DNA of 64,000 nucleotides from Chitinophaga sp. (GCF_017745275.1 NZ_JAGHZS010000007.1:829216-893215), one strand, 5' to 3'; positions 17,975 to 27,442 are shown, counted from the first letter of the stretch. The notes: generated by a model not told the origin, from the sequence alone. Translations and numbers: made by a program.

Positions 17975-18748
17975 TTATTGTATAAAGTTATAGTCGTAAA
18001 AACTTTTTATCAGTCCTTCCTTCTCCGTAAAAACTTCATCAAAAGTACCCTGCCGTACAAACCGGCCTTCGTCCATCACTGCTACCCGGTCGCCCACTTC
18101 TTTGGCGCAGGTAAGATCATGTGTGATGATGATGGAACTGGTGTTGAAGCGCTCCTTCACTGCATTAATCAGCTTATTCAGCTCCATGCAGGTTATAGGA
18201 TCCAGTCCGGCAGTAGGTTCATCGTACAGCATAATTTCCGGGCGCAGAATCAGCGTGCGGCCAATCCCGATCCGTTTCTTTTGTCCGCCGGATAACTCAG
18301 ACGGGTATTGGTTAATAGTATCCGGTAACCCGATGGCATCCAGTACCACATCTATTGTTTTGCGGATCTGGTCCCGGGTCAGGCTGCGGTTATTCCGTTT
18401 CAACGGAAACGCCAGGTTTTCACCTACAGTCATACTATCATACAGGGCGCTGCTTTGAAAAGAGAAGCCTACTTTCAGTCGCAATGCCCGCAGATCGGCA
18501 TCCCTGAGCTGGTCTACTTCTTCCCCCAATACATTTACAGTGCCTGCATCCGGCTTCAGCAACCCGATGATAATCTTGATTAATACGGATTTACCGGTGC
18601 CGGAGCGACCCAATACCACCACGTTTTCTCCTTTAAATACATCGAGGTCGATACCCTGTAATACATGTTTATCGCCGAACGACTTATACAGATCACGGAT
18701 TTTGATCACTGTTTCATTCTTATCGATATAGTGTCCGTTTTCTTTCAT
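17975..18748 (-). CDS. mlaF: ABC transporter ATP-binding protein, MlaF type
   Basis: Cytoplasmic ATPase of the MCE transporter, 257 residues. Walker A is GRSGTGKS at 47-54, the signature is LSGGQKKRIGIGRT at about 152-165, and Walker B is IMLYDEPTAGLDP shortly after. The H-loop is in SIIITHDLTCA. The sequence fits the Mkl/MlaF branch rather than importers. It is packed between MlaE (3 nt upstream) and MlaD (3 nt downstream), forming a compact three-gene operon in order mlaE-mlaF-mlaD. Confidence 0.94.
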   Translation of the reverse strand: MKENGHYIDKNETVIKIRDLYKSFGDKHVLQGIDLDVFKGENVVVLGRSGTGKSVLIKIIIGLLKPDAGTVNVLGEEVDQLRDADLRALRLKVGFSFQSSALYDSMTVGENLAFPLKRNNRSLTRDQIRKTIDVVLDAIGLPDTINQYPSELSGGQKKRIGIGRTLILRPEIMLYDEPTAGLDPITCMELNKLINAVKERFNTSSIIITHDLTCAKEVGDRVAVMDEGRFVRQGTFDEVFTEKEGLIKSFYDYNFIQ

Positions 18749-18751
18749 ATG

Positions 18752-19546
18752 CTACCGGATGGAATTAAATACGTGAACAATAATCACTTCTTCAATAAAA
18801 ATCAGGAACATGGATACAATTACGGACACATTGGCCGCCTTACCCACGCCCATAGTGCCCTGGGTAGCATTCCAGCCCTGGTAGCAGCTCACAATGCCAA
18901 TGGTAAACCCGTACAGGATCGCTTTGGTGAGTGCCGTGGTATAATCCAGGAAAGTAATTTGTGCAAAGGCATTATCGAAAAAAGCAATGAGACTGGTTTG
19001 TTCATGCGCATGTACATCGAAATAAGAACCCATGCAACCAATCAGCGCGTTGTAGAACATCAGCAAGGGTAAACATATGGTCATTGCCGTTACCCGGGTA
19101 ACGATCAGGTAACGGAACGGGTTAATGGCAGATACCTCCATAGCATCTATTTGCTCCGTAACTTTCATGGAGCCCAGTTCGGCGCCAATACTGGAACCTA
19201 CCTTACCCGCGCAGATCAGTGCGGCAATCAGCGGTGCCAGCGCCCTTACTACGGCAATTGCTACCAGTGACGGCAGCCAGGCGGTCACCCCAAATTCTGA
19301 TAAGGTGGGGCGGGATTGTTCTGTAAACACCACACCGGTAATAAAACCGGTGACCGTTACCAGTGCAAGCGATTTATATCCCACCTGGTAACATTGCCGT
19401 ACAAATTCGCCCCACTCTACCGGCGGGCGGAATGCCTCCCGGAAGAAACGGGCTATAAAGACAGCTATATCATAGAAGGTGATAAAAAAACCATCAATTT
19501 TAGCGGTGATAACCGGCTTATCCTGTTTTTCGTTGGTAGAACTCAT
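18752..19546 (-). CDS. mlaE: ABC transporter permease, MlaE family
   Basis: Inner-membrane permease of 264 residues with about five to six hydrophobic segments. Conserved family stretches are FITGVVFTEQSRPTL near residue 65, ICAGKVGSSIGAELGSMKVTEQIDAMEV around 110-140, and NPFRYLIVTRVTAMTICLPLL following it. The first gene of the mlaE-mlaF-mlaD operon. The companion genes mlaA, mlaB and mlaC of proteobacteria are not present in this window, which is usual for Bacteroidota. Confidence 0.93.
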   Translation of the reverse strand: MSSTNEKQDKPVITAKIDGFFITFYDIAVFIARFFREAFRPPVEWGEFVRQCYQVGYKSLALVTVTGFITGVVFTEQSRPTLSEFGVTAWLPSLVAIAVVRALAPLIAALICAGKVGSSIGAELGSMKVTEQIDAMEVSAINPFRYLIVTRVTAMTICLPLLMFYNALIGCMGSYFDVHAHEQTSLIAFFDNAFAQITFLDYTTALTKAILYGFTIGIVSCYQGWNATQGTMGVGKAANVSVIVSMFLIFIEEVIIVHVFNSIR

Positions 19547-19751
19547 CGGTATGTAAAATGCTTACACACTAATTACAATTCTATGCCGCTTTTGTTAACG
19601 ATGCTGGGGAATATGTTGGCGCCCGCCAGGAAAGGGATTTTGTTTTTAACACGATAAATAATGCGGATCACAGGGCGTATTTTTAATACCAGTGCTGAGG
19701 ACCACAATGCCCACTACGGTACATTCTTTCCCCAACATGCCTGTATAACGG

Positions 19752-21800
19752 TTACAGTACAACGCGGATACCGCCGAAATAATTTCTGCCTGGAGCCGGG
19801 TTATAAAAACGGTTCCCTACTGCATTCAGATCGCTGCCCAGGCTGTATTTTACATCCAGCAGGTTGTCCGCCCCCGCGCGCAGGTATACCGCATAACGCG
19901 TATGTAACGGCAGCTTCCAGTTCACATTTGCCTGTAACAGGTGATAGCTGCGGGCAAAAGTGCTGTTGGCGTCATCCAGTGGAATACGGCTGGTAAAAGT
20001 ATGTTGGGTATATAGGGAGATGCCTGCCGGGAATTGCCATAGCACACTGCTTACAAGCACGTGTTGTGGTACCCCCGTGAGACGGTTGCCCGAATAGTTT
20101 TTTATACCACTGATATAATCTTTGAATTTAAAATCGCTGAAAGTATAACCTTCCTCCCATCTGATACCCTGTAGTACACCAGAATGGCGCGGCAACAGGA
20201 GCCACCACGTTCCCTGCAACTCTATACCTTTCTGATGAACGCCGCCGGCATTTACGAAATAATCCTCGCCCCGTGTATTCTGCCGCTTGACGATGGCATT
20301 TTGCATCCGGTAATAAAAGAAGGCCGCATCCACCATGGCCCTATGACGACGGGTGGCAGCGCGTACCCCGGCTTCATAGTTCCAGCCGGTTTCCGGTTGC
20401 AACGCGGTATTAATAACGTTATCGGATGCACGCACTTCGGCAGTGGCTGGCGGCGAATAGCCCCGGCTCACGGTGATACGCCCGGTGACCAGCGGTGTAA
20501 ACGCATATGACATCGACAAACGCGGCATCAGTTGCGGCGTAAAATGAATATTCGTGTGCCCCTGGCTGTTATAGCTATAGCCATAGTAATTTAAGCTGGC
20601 GGCGGCTTCCAGGGTAAACTGCCGCAGGGTAGCATGAAAGCGGCTAAAGAAAAAATATTGATGTGCAGTGAGTTTATCCGCCGCCATCACGGTATCTCTT
20701 TTTCCGCCCCGGTTACCATAATTAATCACGTCGGTGCTGGTTTGCTGCCATTCTGCACCGTTCAGCCATTTCCACTGTATAAGGTGCGACGGCTCCGGAT
20801 CATTCACCCATTGCAGGTAAGTACGAAACCCCACTGTATTTTCATCCCTTGCTTCATAGTTGGTAATGAAAGGATTTTCAAAATGGGTATTGGCACCAAA
20901 TACAGATAGCACGTGTTGCAACCGGGAGTTAAATTGTGCCTCATGTGCCAATCCGCCCTGGACCGTACGGTTGTAAATCCCCGCCTGTTGGGCGATGGCG
21001 CCGGGCAACGCGGCTGTTGCCGGACGGGCGGCCCGTGGATTTGCCTCACTTTGGGCGAGAGTTAAGCCACCGGGTGTACGATACGACAGGTCCGAATAAA
21101 AGGCCAGCAATTTCAACGCGTAACCCGGTCTGTATTCCCAGCGTTGAGCCGTTTGGGTATACGATCTTTTCATAGCAGTATTCTGACGGTAACCGTCTGC
21201 CCGCTGATATCCCTGAAACACCTGTAACTGGTAGTTTTTCCATTGTTGCTGCCAGCCAATGCTGCCATGAAACAGGCCATAGCTGCCTCCCTGCAACTGT
21301 ACCTGCAGGTGCTGGGTATCGCCGGGCAACGGCGACAAGTTCAGGCGAACCACGCCCCCGGAGTTGGCGCCAAACAGGCTGCCATCGGGCCCTTTCAATA
21401 TCTCTGCCCCACTGACCGCATCCGGATCGATGAGGTTCAGGTAAGTATTTCCACCCGCATCGGTGAGCGGAATATCATCAGCATAAATTTTAATATTACG
21501 GATACCAAAAGGCGAACGCAGCAAACTACCTCTGATGGATAAACGATAACTACCCGGCGACCGCTCTTCCATACGTATGCCCGGCACCGTGTTAAAAGCC
21601 GGCAACAGCGAGGTGCCCTGCTGCAACTGCATATCAGCCGGAGAAAGCACACTCACGGCAGTGGGTACACGCTGCAGGGGCGTTTTTGATATATAAGATT
21701 GAATAACTACCTCCGGTAACTGTTGTAGCGTGTCCTGCGCAAACAGGCGGTTTGTCATAAAACAACTGGCAGATAAAAGGCCAGCCAATAAAATTCTCAT
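19752..21800 (-). CDS. TonB-dependent outer-membrane receptor
   Basis: A receptor of about 682 residues, much shorter than the two SusC proteins, with no STN or carboxypeptidase-like domain. The signal peptide is MRILLAGLLSASCFMTNRLFAQ, which favours the ATG at 21800 over the upstream in-frame ATG at 21830. A plug domain follows (about 30-150, with GILRGP-like EILKGPDGSLFGANSGGVV), then a beta-barrel that ends in YFGGIRVVL. The shape fits siderophore, metal or cofactor receptors such as FecA or BtuB types. No SusD partner or transport operon adjoins it, and only 76 bp separate it from the upstream serine acetyltransferase gene. The substrate is unknown. Confidence 0.9.
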   Translation of the reverse strand: MRILLAGLLSASCFMTNRLFAQDTLQQLPEVVIQSYISKTPLQRVPTAVSVLSPADMQLQQGTSLLPAFNTVPGIRMEERSPGSYRLSIRGSLLRSPFGIRNIKIYADDIPLTDAGGNTYLNLIDPDAVSGAEILKGPDGSLFGANSGGVVRLNLSPLPGDTQHLQVQLQGGSYGLFHGSIGWQQQWKNYQLQVFQGYQRADGYRQNTAMKRSYTQTAQRWEYRPGYALKLLAFYSDLSYRTPGGLTLAQSEANPRAARPATAALPGAIAQQAGIYNRTVQGGLAHEAQFNSRLQHVLSVFGANTHFENPFITNYEARDENTVGFRTYLQWVNDPEPSHLIQWKWLNGAEWQQTSTDVINYGNRGGKRDTVMAADKLTAHQYFFFSRFHATLRQFTLEAAASLNYYGYSYNSQGHTNIHFTPQLMPRLSMSYAFTPLVTGRITVSRGYSPPATAEVRASDNVINTALQPETGWNYEAGVRAATRRHRAMVDAAFFYYRMQNAIVKRQNTRGEDYFVNAGGVHQKGIELQGTWWLLLPRHSGVLQGIRWEEGYTFSDFKFKDYISGIKNYSGNRLTGVPQHVLVSSVLWQFPAGISLYTQHTFTSRIPLDDANSTFARSYHLLQANVNWKLPLHTRYAVYLRAGADNLLDVKYSLGSDLNAVGNRFYNPAPGRNYFGGIRVVL

Positions 21801-21876
21801 GCTTATGCCGTGTTGGTCCTCAATGGGCATAAGATAGCTATATTTCAGTGAATTGTCCGGGTATTTGTGTGAAGTA

Positions 21877-22692
21877 CTAACTAACCGTTTTAGTGGTAAT
21901 TCTCACCTGGTGGGTATTAAACACCTGGGAAAACGGCGGAACACTTTTGGTGATAAACACGCTGCCGCCTATAATACTGCCTTTTCCAATGGTAGTATTC
22001 CCCCCAAGGATGGTACTGCGGGCGTAAATAACTACATCGTCTTCTACTGTAGGATGTCTTTTTACTTCAGATAGTTCCTTCGTTACCTGCAATGCTCCCA
22101 GGGTTACACCCTGGTAAATCACCACGTTGGCACCAATAATACTGGTGGCCCCGATAACAATCCCGGTGCCATGATCAATAATAAAGGGCACATCAATTTG
22201 TGCATTGGGATGAATATCGATTCCCGTTTTACCATGCGCAAACTCGCTGATGATACGGGGCAGTACTGGTACCTGTAATTGCGTAAGCCGGTGGGCAATG
22301 CGGTATACTGTGATGGCATAAAAGCCGGGATAAGATACAATGACTTCATTCACGCTGGTAGCTGCGGGATCATATTCATGAATTTTTGTAGCATCATGCC
22401 GCAGGTGCTGATAAATGGTTCCCAGCGAGTTATAAAAGGCGTTTGCAATATCTTCTATAGGTACTTCCTGTGGGTCGAGGTAACTAAGCAGGATATTCTC
22501 CAGGTCTATCTGGTTCTTTTTTAGAATGCCCTTATAAGAGGTTTGTTTGGGAAGATGATTACCTGGAAACAGGAAACTCACCAGGTCATTCAACCAGGCG
22601 ATGGCGTCCTGCGCGGAGGGGGTTGCCTCCCACTCTGCATGATGGGTCTGGCGCAGGAGATTAATGAGCGATTGTGTATGACGACTATCCAA
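21877..22692 (-). CDS. cysE: Serine O-acetyltransferase
   Basis: Makes O-acetylserine from serine and acetyl-CoA, the first step of cysteine synthesis. The C-terminal half is a left-handed beta-helix of hexapeptide repeats, with the active-site region GIDIHPNAQI and FIIDHGTGIVIGATSIIG, and the family motif GVTLGALQ. The frame continues open upstream to 22914 but there it overlaps the divergent beta-lactamase gene and lacks similarity. I chose TTG at 22692, just upstream of the first residues that look family-like, giving 271 residues. A perfect palindrome 33 bp upstream (22725-22739) suggests a regulator site. Family is secure; the start is not. Confidence 0.88.
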   Translation of the reverse strand: MDSRHTQSLINLLRQTHHAEWEATPSAQDAIAWLNDLVSFLFPGNHLPKQTSYKGILKKNQIDLENILLSYLDPQEVPIEDIANAFYNSLGTIYQHLRHDATKIHEYDPAATSVNEVIVSYPGFYAITVYRIAHRLTQLQVPVLPRIISEFAHGKTGIDIHPNAQIDVPFIIDHGTGIVIGATSIIGANVVIYQGVTLGALQVTKELSEVKRHPTVEDDVVIYARSTILGGNTTIGKGSIIGGSVFITKSVPPFSQVFNTHQVRITTKTVS

Positions 22693-22724
22693 AACACTTG
22701 ATTTAACAGTAAGATATGAATAAT

Positions 22725-22739
22725 CTACTAATTTAGTAG
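22725..22739. promoter_or_regulatory. Palindromic operator candidate between cysE and the beta-lactamase
   Basis: The sequence is CTACTAATTTAGTAG, a perfect 6-3-6 palindrome 33 bp before the proposed cysE start and 81 bp before the beta-lactamase ATG. Its shape resembles sites bound by winged-helix Rrf2-type regulators of cysteine and iron-sulfur metabolism. That regulator family is an inference from the motif only. Confidence 0.5.
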
Positions 22740-22819
22740 GATAATGTTTTGGGGAGATAAAAAAAATAAGGGCAGCGGATAATGAAAGTCTTAATTTCGC
22801 AGTTATATTGAAGGAAATC

Positions 22820-23539
22820 ATGAAAAATCTACTGCTTCTTTTTGGATGCCTGTGCTGTACTACCGCAACTTTTTCGCAGGAACCCCAACCGCCCATGCAA
22901 ATCTGCCACCTCACCGGAAATGTGTATGCGAGCGTATCTCATGGAGAATACAAAGGTTCCTGGGTGCCGGCCAACGGCCTGTATATTGTAACAGGTAAAG
23001 GAATTATATTAATTAATACGCCCTGGAGTGAAGATCAGACCAGGCAGCTGGCGGATACGCTGGAACAACGGTATCACCAAAAAATCACGCACTGCATTGT
23101 CACACATTTTCATGCCGACTGCACCGCCGGTTTGGATTTCCTGAAAGCACAAGGCGTAAAAACATACAGCACCCAACAAACGCAGGATCTCTGCAAAGAA
23201 CGGAATGAAAAAGCGGCGGACTTTGTGTTCCGTAAGGATACTGTTTTTAATATCAATGGTGTGAAGCTGGAAACTTTCTACCCCGGTGAAGGACATACAA
23301 AAGATAACATTGTGATCTGGTTACCGCAAACCAAAGTATTATATGGTGGTTGTTTTGTGAAAAGCATGGAAGCTACCAACATGGGCTTTCTCGGAGATGG
23401 AAACCTGGCTGCTTATCCGGCATCTCTGCGGAAGCTGAAAAGCAAATTCCCTCATCCCGCATTGTTGGTTCCCGGTCATGAAGGATGGGAAGGTGGCATT
23501 GAACAGGTGAACCATTCCCTGCAGTTACTCGCGAAATAA
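22820..23539 (+). CDS. Subclass B1 metallo-beta-lactamase-like protein
   Basis: A 239-residue exported protein, signal peptide ending at TFSQ. It has the full zinc-ligand set of subclass B1: His96, His98 and His159 for the first zinc (HFHADC, GEGH) and Asp100, Cys178 and His220 for the second (GGCF, VPGHE). The Cys after Asp100 is also seen in CcrA-type enzymes of Bacteroides. These are predicted periplasmic carbapenem-hydrolysing hydrolases, though other B1-fold hydrolases exist. ATG at 22820 is chosen over TTG at 22808 because AAGGA lies 5 nt before it, a clear ribosome site. Divergent from cysE; no mobile element nearby, so it looks native to the chromosome. Confidence 0.9.
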   Translation: MKNLLLLFGCLCCTTATFSQEPQPPMQICHLTGNVYASVSHGEYKGSWVPANGLYIVTGKGIILINTPWSEDQTRQLADTLEQRYHQKITHCIVTHFHADCTAGLDFLKAQGVKTYSTQQTQDLCKERNEKAADFVFRKDTVFNINGVKLETFYPGEGHTKDNIVIWLPQTKVLYGGCFVKSMEATNMGFLGDGNLAAYPASLRKLKSKFPHPALLVPGHEGWEGGIEQVNHSLQLLAK

Positions 23540-23541
23540 CA

Positions 23542-24201
23542 CTAACGGATACGGATAATCGCACTATCCGGAGTTCCCATATTATCAAATTGTACCATCA
23601 TCTTCCCTGGCTTTATTTTCCGGATGAAGCCGGGGAAATGGGTACCAGCCCCGCTGCTATCACCAGTATCCGGTATGCTCAGCTCATTTATTGGAAACCG
23701 GTACAGCTCCTCCCAGCGGTGACGACGCCAGGTCACCAGGTGACAGGTATTAAGATTTGACCAATCGGCCCAATCCGATATATAAGATACTTCATCTGTA
23801 CCATCTCCATTTAAATCTCCTTCATTTTTCAGCCAGGATAACCCGAACACTCCTCCATTGCCGGTGTTCAGTGTGTCAATATAATCGTTACTGCAAGTCA
23901 TAAACGAACAGGGTTCCTGCTGATCGTTTAGTCGTACCTGTAAGTCGTAATCCATGTCCTTATAATACTTATTCGTTTCCCGGTTATCAATCTCACTGAA
24001 GAAGTGCTCGGTCAATGTGTCCGGCTGTCCATCTCCATCAAAGTCGCCATACAACACAAAGCGATTTCCCGTTACCGGGGTGACACAGCTATTCACTGCC
24101 GGGTCATGATGTGTTGAATCCACCATGGCAGCATGTTTTAAGGAGTGTTGGGAATGGCAGGCCAATAGTGCAAAAAGCCCGGCTAACAGCAAGCATTTCA
24201 T
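23542..24201 (-). CDS. Lipoprotein with two Ca-binding-like Asp loops, unknown function
   Basis: A 219-residue predicted lipoprotein, unrecognised. The leader MKCLLLAGLFALLAC ends in a lipobox (LLAC), supporting the ATG at 24201 rather than the upstream one at 24231. Two short loops, DFDGDGQPDTL and DLNGDGTDEV, look like FG-GAP or EF-hand-type calcium loops, so the body may be a small propeller-like or VCBS fragment. It has four further Cys residues that could form disulfides. Convergent with the beta-lactamase, 2 bp apart. No functional prediction beyond cell-envelope location. Confidence 0.7.
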   Translation of the reverse strand: MKCLLLAGLFALLACHSQHSLKHAAMVDSTHHDPAVNSCVTPVTGNRFVLYGDFDGDGQPDTLTEHFFSEIDNRETNKYYKDMDYDLQVRLNDQQEPCSFMTCSNDYIDTLNTGNGGVFGLSWLKNEGDLNGDGTDEVSYISDWADWSNLNTCHLVTWRRHRWEELYRFPINELSIPDTGDSSGAGTHFPGFIRKIKPGKMMVQFDNMGTPDSAIIRIR

Positions 24202-24325
24202 AAAGATGTAGCGATTATTAAAGGTAGTCATTGCCGTTATGCCCCTGCATCACACTTTTCAGCCATTCTCAAAAAAGCGGTTACTTGCTTATATATTTCA
24301 ATATATTTACCCGCAAATTTATTAG

Positions 24326-24496
24326 ATGAAACTTTATTTACCTCTGCTATTGGCGGGCTTACTGGTAGCTTGTCATGGCACGGGACCTGTTACGGAAACT
24401 CCCACACAAGATAGTTTAGTGACCACGATTCCTAATATCGTTTATACCTCGCCGGTAGTAAAAGACAGCGCCGATGCTACCCGTCCTCCGGCATAA
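24326..24496 (+). CDS. Small lipoprotein of 56 residues
   Basis: A short frame from ATG 24326 to TAA 24496. The leader MKLYLPLLLAGLLVAC is a textbook lipoprotein signal with lipobox LVAC, followed by a 40-residue tail rich in Thr, Pro and Ser with no secondary-structure motif. It is probably a surface or periplasmic tethered peptide of unknown role. It lies divergent from the preceding lipoprotein and 124 bp upstream of the YfhO-like gene, with a pair of palindromes between. Confidence 0.6.
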   Translation: MKLYLPLLLAGLLVACHGTGPVTETPTQDSLVTTIPNIVYTSPVVKDSADATRPPA

Positions 24497-24512
24497 ATCA
24501 CCTTCATTTTGC

Positions 24513-24552
24513 TTAAAGTATCACTTTAAACAGACTTAAAGTGTTACTTTAA
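24513..24552. promoter_or_regulatory. Two tandem palindromes, TTAAAGT-N3-ACTTTAA
   Basis: Two perfect 7-3-7 palindromes (spacers ATC and GTT) start 23 bp apart and are followed by the similar words ACAGAC and ACAAAG. The pair lies 69 bp before the YfhO-like ATG. Spacing of about two helical turns is typical of cooperative binding by a dimeric repressor. The regulator is unknown. Confidence 0.55.
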
Positions 24553-24620
24553 ACAAAGCCGTTTTTCCGTTAAAATCAACTTTAGACAACATTTAATAAA
24601 TAAAAGATAATCAGCAACAT

Positions 24621-27119
24621 ATGAAATCATCATGGTTTAGGTCATTTTTTCCTCATATTGCCGCCGTCGTAATATTTGTAGGGCTGGCCCTGGCGTTTTG
24701 CAGCCCGGTACTGGAAGGCAAACAATTGTTTCAATCAGACATGATGCACTACGAAGGCATGTCGAAAGAAGCAAGAGACTATTACAAATCTACCGGCGAT
24801 TTACCGATGTGGAGTAACTCCATGTTCGGCGGTATGCCTTCCTATGTCACCTTTACCGGGCCGTCTACCAACAAGATAGGTTTCCTTAATAAAGTACTGA
24901 CTTTGTGGTTACCCAATCCTGCTGATATGTTTTTTGTGCTGATGCTGGGCATGTATGTATTCCTTGCTGTAGTGGATGTAAAATACTGGATACGTATCAT
25001 GGGCGCCATTGCCTATGGCTTTGCCACTTTCACCGTGGTGAGTATAGATGCCGGACACATCACCAAAGTAATGAGTATGGCCTATATAGCACCGGTACTG
25101 GCAGGGATGATACTCGCCTACCGGGGGCGCTACCTGGCAGGCGCCTGTTTAACTGCGCTGGCCGCAGCGGTACAGATCTACAACAATCACCCGCAGATCA
25201 CTTATTATACTTTCATCATGGCCATATGCCTGGGAATAGCCGCAGGTATAGAGGCATTTCGGGAGAAGCAATTGCCCACTTTCATCAAAGCTTCGGTAGT
25301 ATTGGCCATCGCGGGTGTACTCGCCGTGCTCCCTGCTATGGACAACCTGCTCATCATGAAAGAGTATACGAAATATACCATCCGTGGCAGCCAGTCGGAG
25401 CTCACCCTGAACCAACAAGACCAGGAAAGTAAAAAATCCGGCGGGCTCGATATCAAATATGCGTTCCAGTGGAGTTATGGCAAAGGAGAAACTTTCACCT
25501 TGCTGCTGCCGCATCTCGTAGGTGGTTCCTCCAATAGTAAATTATCCGCCGCCTCTCATACTTATCAGGCCCTTACCGAAATCGGTGTGCCTCCTACCAA
25601 AGCAGAAGAAGCCGTTAACAGCGCCAGTTGGCAGTTGTACTGGGGCGGCCAGCCATTCACACAAGGACCGGCGTATATAGGCGTTATTATCTGCTTCCTG
25701 TTTGTATTATCACTCTTCATTATCAGGAGCTGGCACAAATGGTGGCTGGTAGCCGCTACCGTGATTGGCATTGTACTCAGCTGGGGAAGTAATTTCCCGG
25801 AGTTAAATAACTTCCTGTTTTATCATCTCCCCCTGTACAGTAAATTCCGTGCGCCTACCATGGCATTGGTGATTCCACAGGTATCTATGGTCATCCTTGC
25901 CTGCTGGGCCTTACAGGAACTGATATATGGTAATCAGCCCAAAGCGTTGTTGCAGCAACATTTAAAACTGGCGGTGTTTCTAACCGGCGGACTGGTAATC
26001 TTACTCGGCCTGGTAGGTAGTTTCATGTATCCTTTTGCGGGTCCCGGCGATAGTGCTTTGCTGGCAAGGTATACACAGATGCTCGGTGGCGAAATCCCCG
26101 CGGCCAAACTGCTGGGCGCCCTCAAACAAGACCGAAGCGCACTACTGAGAGCAGATAGTATCCGCGCACTGATACTCCTCGTCATCGCCTTTGCAGCCAT
26201 GTGGTACTTCCTGAAAGGAAAGATGAAAGCTACTATTGCAGTAGCCATCATTACAGTGGCCGTGCTGTTCGACAGCTTCCAGTTGGATAAAACCTATATG
26301 AATGAAGATAACTTCAGTGAAGCACCACTGGCAGGATTTGTGTCCCCATCGCCCGCCGATGAGCAAATTCTGCAGGATAAAGATCCCTACTACCGCGTCT
26401 TCAATCTTACTACCAATCCCTTCCTGGATGCCAACACCTCCTACTTTCATAAATCCGTTGGCGGACAAAGTCCAGCTAAACTATGGATCTACGAAGACCT
26501 GATAGAACACCAGCTCACCAAAAATAATATGGCGGTGCTGAATATGCTCAACACTAAATATTTCATTGTACCTGACCAAAAAACCGGGCAGCCGGTGGCG
26601 CAACTGAATCCCGGGGCATTGGGCAATGCCTGGTTTGTAAAAGCCATCCACTGGGTACCGGACGCCAACACAGAAATGCAAACACTGGATCATTTCAATC
26701 CAAAAGATACCGTAGTAATAGATAAACGCTTCCAGCCCATTGCCGGCACCTTCGCTCCAGTGGCCGATAGCAACGCCAGCATTGTATTAACGAAATACGG
26801 GTTGAACCAGCTGCAATACACGTCGCAAAACAGCGGCGAAGGTCTGGGCGTATTCTCCGAGATCTATTATCCCGCAGGATGGAAAGCATTCATCGATCAA
26901 AAGCCGGCCGACATTATCCGGGTGGACTATGCCCTGCGTGGTTTGAAAATCCCTGCCGGTAAGCATGATATCACCTTCAAATTTGAGCCTGCCACCTTCT
27001 TCCTGGGAAGAAAAATTGCCGCCATCTCTTCCTGGTTCCTGCTGATAGCAGTAGCCATCGGATTTTTATGGACCGGATGGAAAAGTTACCAGGCAGCTTT
27101 GCCGGAAGCTAAAAAGTAA
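24621..27119 (+). CDS. YfhO-family membrane protein
   Basis: An 832-residue integral membrane protein with about a dozen hydrophobic helices in the first 560 residues and again one or two at the C-terminus. The soluble part between them (about 590-790) ends in GLGVFSEIYYPAGWKAFIDQ and GLKIPAGKHDITFKFEP, which is the typical C-terminal part of the Bacteroidota YfhO family. YfhO proteins are GT-C-like and linked to transfer of sugars onto lipoteichoic acid or surface polymers in Bacillus; the substrate here is unknown. Two tandem palindromes lie upstream. It appears to be a single-gene unit. Confidence 0.88.
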   Translation: MKSSWFRSFFPHIAAVVIFVGLALAFCSPVLEGKQLFQSDMMHYEGMSKEARDYYKSTGDLPMWSNSMFGGMPSYVTFTGPSTNKIGFLNKVLTLWLPNPADMFFVLMLGMYVFLAVVDVKYWIRIMGAIAYGFATFTVVSIDAGHITKVMSMAYIAPVLAGMILAYRGRYLAGACLTALAAAVQIYNNHPQITYYTFIMAICLGIAAGIEAFREKQLPTFIKASVVLAIAGVLAVLPAMDNLLIMKEYTKYTIRGSQSELTLNQQDQESKKSGGLDIKYAFQWSYGKGETFTLLLPHLVGGSSNSKLSAASHTYQALTEIGVPPTKAEEAVNSASWQLYWGGQPFTQGPAYIGVIICFLFVLSLFIIRSWHKWWLVAATVIGIVLSWGSNFPELNNFLFYHLPLYSKFRAPTMALVIPQVSMVILACWALQELIYGNQPKALLQQHLKLAVFLTGGLVILLGLVGSFMYPFAGPGDSALLARYTQMLGGEIPAAKLLGALKQDRSALLRADSIRALILLVIAFAAMWYFLKGKMKATIAVAIITVAVLFDSFQLDKTYMNEDNFSEAPLAGFVSPSPADEQILQDKDPYYRVFNLTTNPFLDANTSYFHKSVGGQSPAKLWIYEDLIEHQLTKNNMAVLNMLNTKYFIVPDQKTGQPVAQLNPGALGNAWFVKAIHWVPDANTEMQTLDHFNPKDTVVIDKRFQPIAGTFAPVADSNASIVLTKYGLNQLQYTSQNSGEGLGVFSEIYYPAGWKAFIDQKPADIIRVDYALRGLKIPAGKHDITFKFEPATFFLGRKIAAISSWFLLIAVAIGFLWTGWKSYQAALPEAKK

Positions 27120-27442
27120 GGTTCATCACAGAAAGTGGGGTGTTGATCACATTTGAATAATGCTCCATTTACCAGGGGTTATTTTTGGATCGTTACTGAT
27201 ACCAAATATTACCTCGTATGAAAAACATACCCTCTCCCATTACTTCCTTCTTCCTGTCATCACTCAGCCGGTGCATGGAAGAAGGAAGCCGGCCGGAGGC
27301 CTCCTCCCGAAACAACTATCCCGGCTACGTATATTCGTCCTGTTTACTTTCCTGTATTAAGAAGACACCCTTATTTCCTGCTCCCCCGGCGGTTGTTCTG
27401 TAGAAAAATGAACCGGCATTTCACCTTAAACAACTGTTAACT
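27120..27442. other. Intergenic region of 323 bp, no clear feature
   Basis: Between the YfhO stop and the permease ATG. It holds two overlapping short frames (27160-27360 and 27218-27403) in different phases, neither with a recognisable start context or protein-like composition. No convincing promoter, terminator or repeat is visible. Confidence 0.5.

Noticed and set aside
19547..19751. Possible gene between the MlaE and TonB receptor genes
   Set aside because: The short frames in the 205 bp are antisense extensions of neighbours; no start context or motif is seen.
21801..21876. Cobalamin riboswitch before the TonB receptor
   Set aside because: Only 76 bp separate the receptor from the upstream gene, too short for a B12 riboswitch, and no box sequence is recognisable.
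22693..22914. Upstream extension of the serine acetyltransferase frame
   Set aside because: It would overlap the divergent beta-lactamase gene with its good ribosome site and shows no family similarity.
27160..27403. Two short overlapping frames between the YfhO and permease genes
   Set aside because: They compete with each other in different phases and have no recognisable start context or domain.
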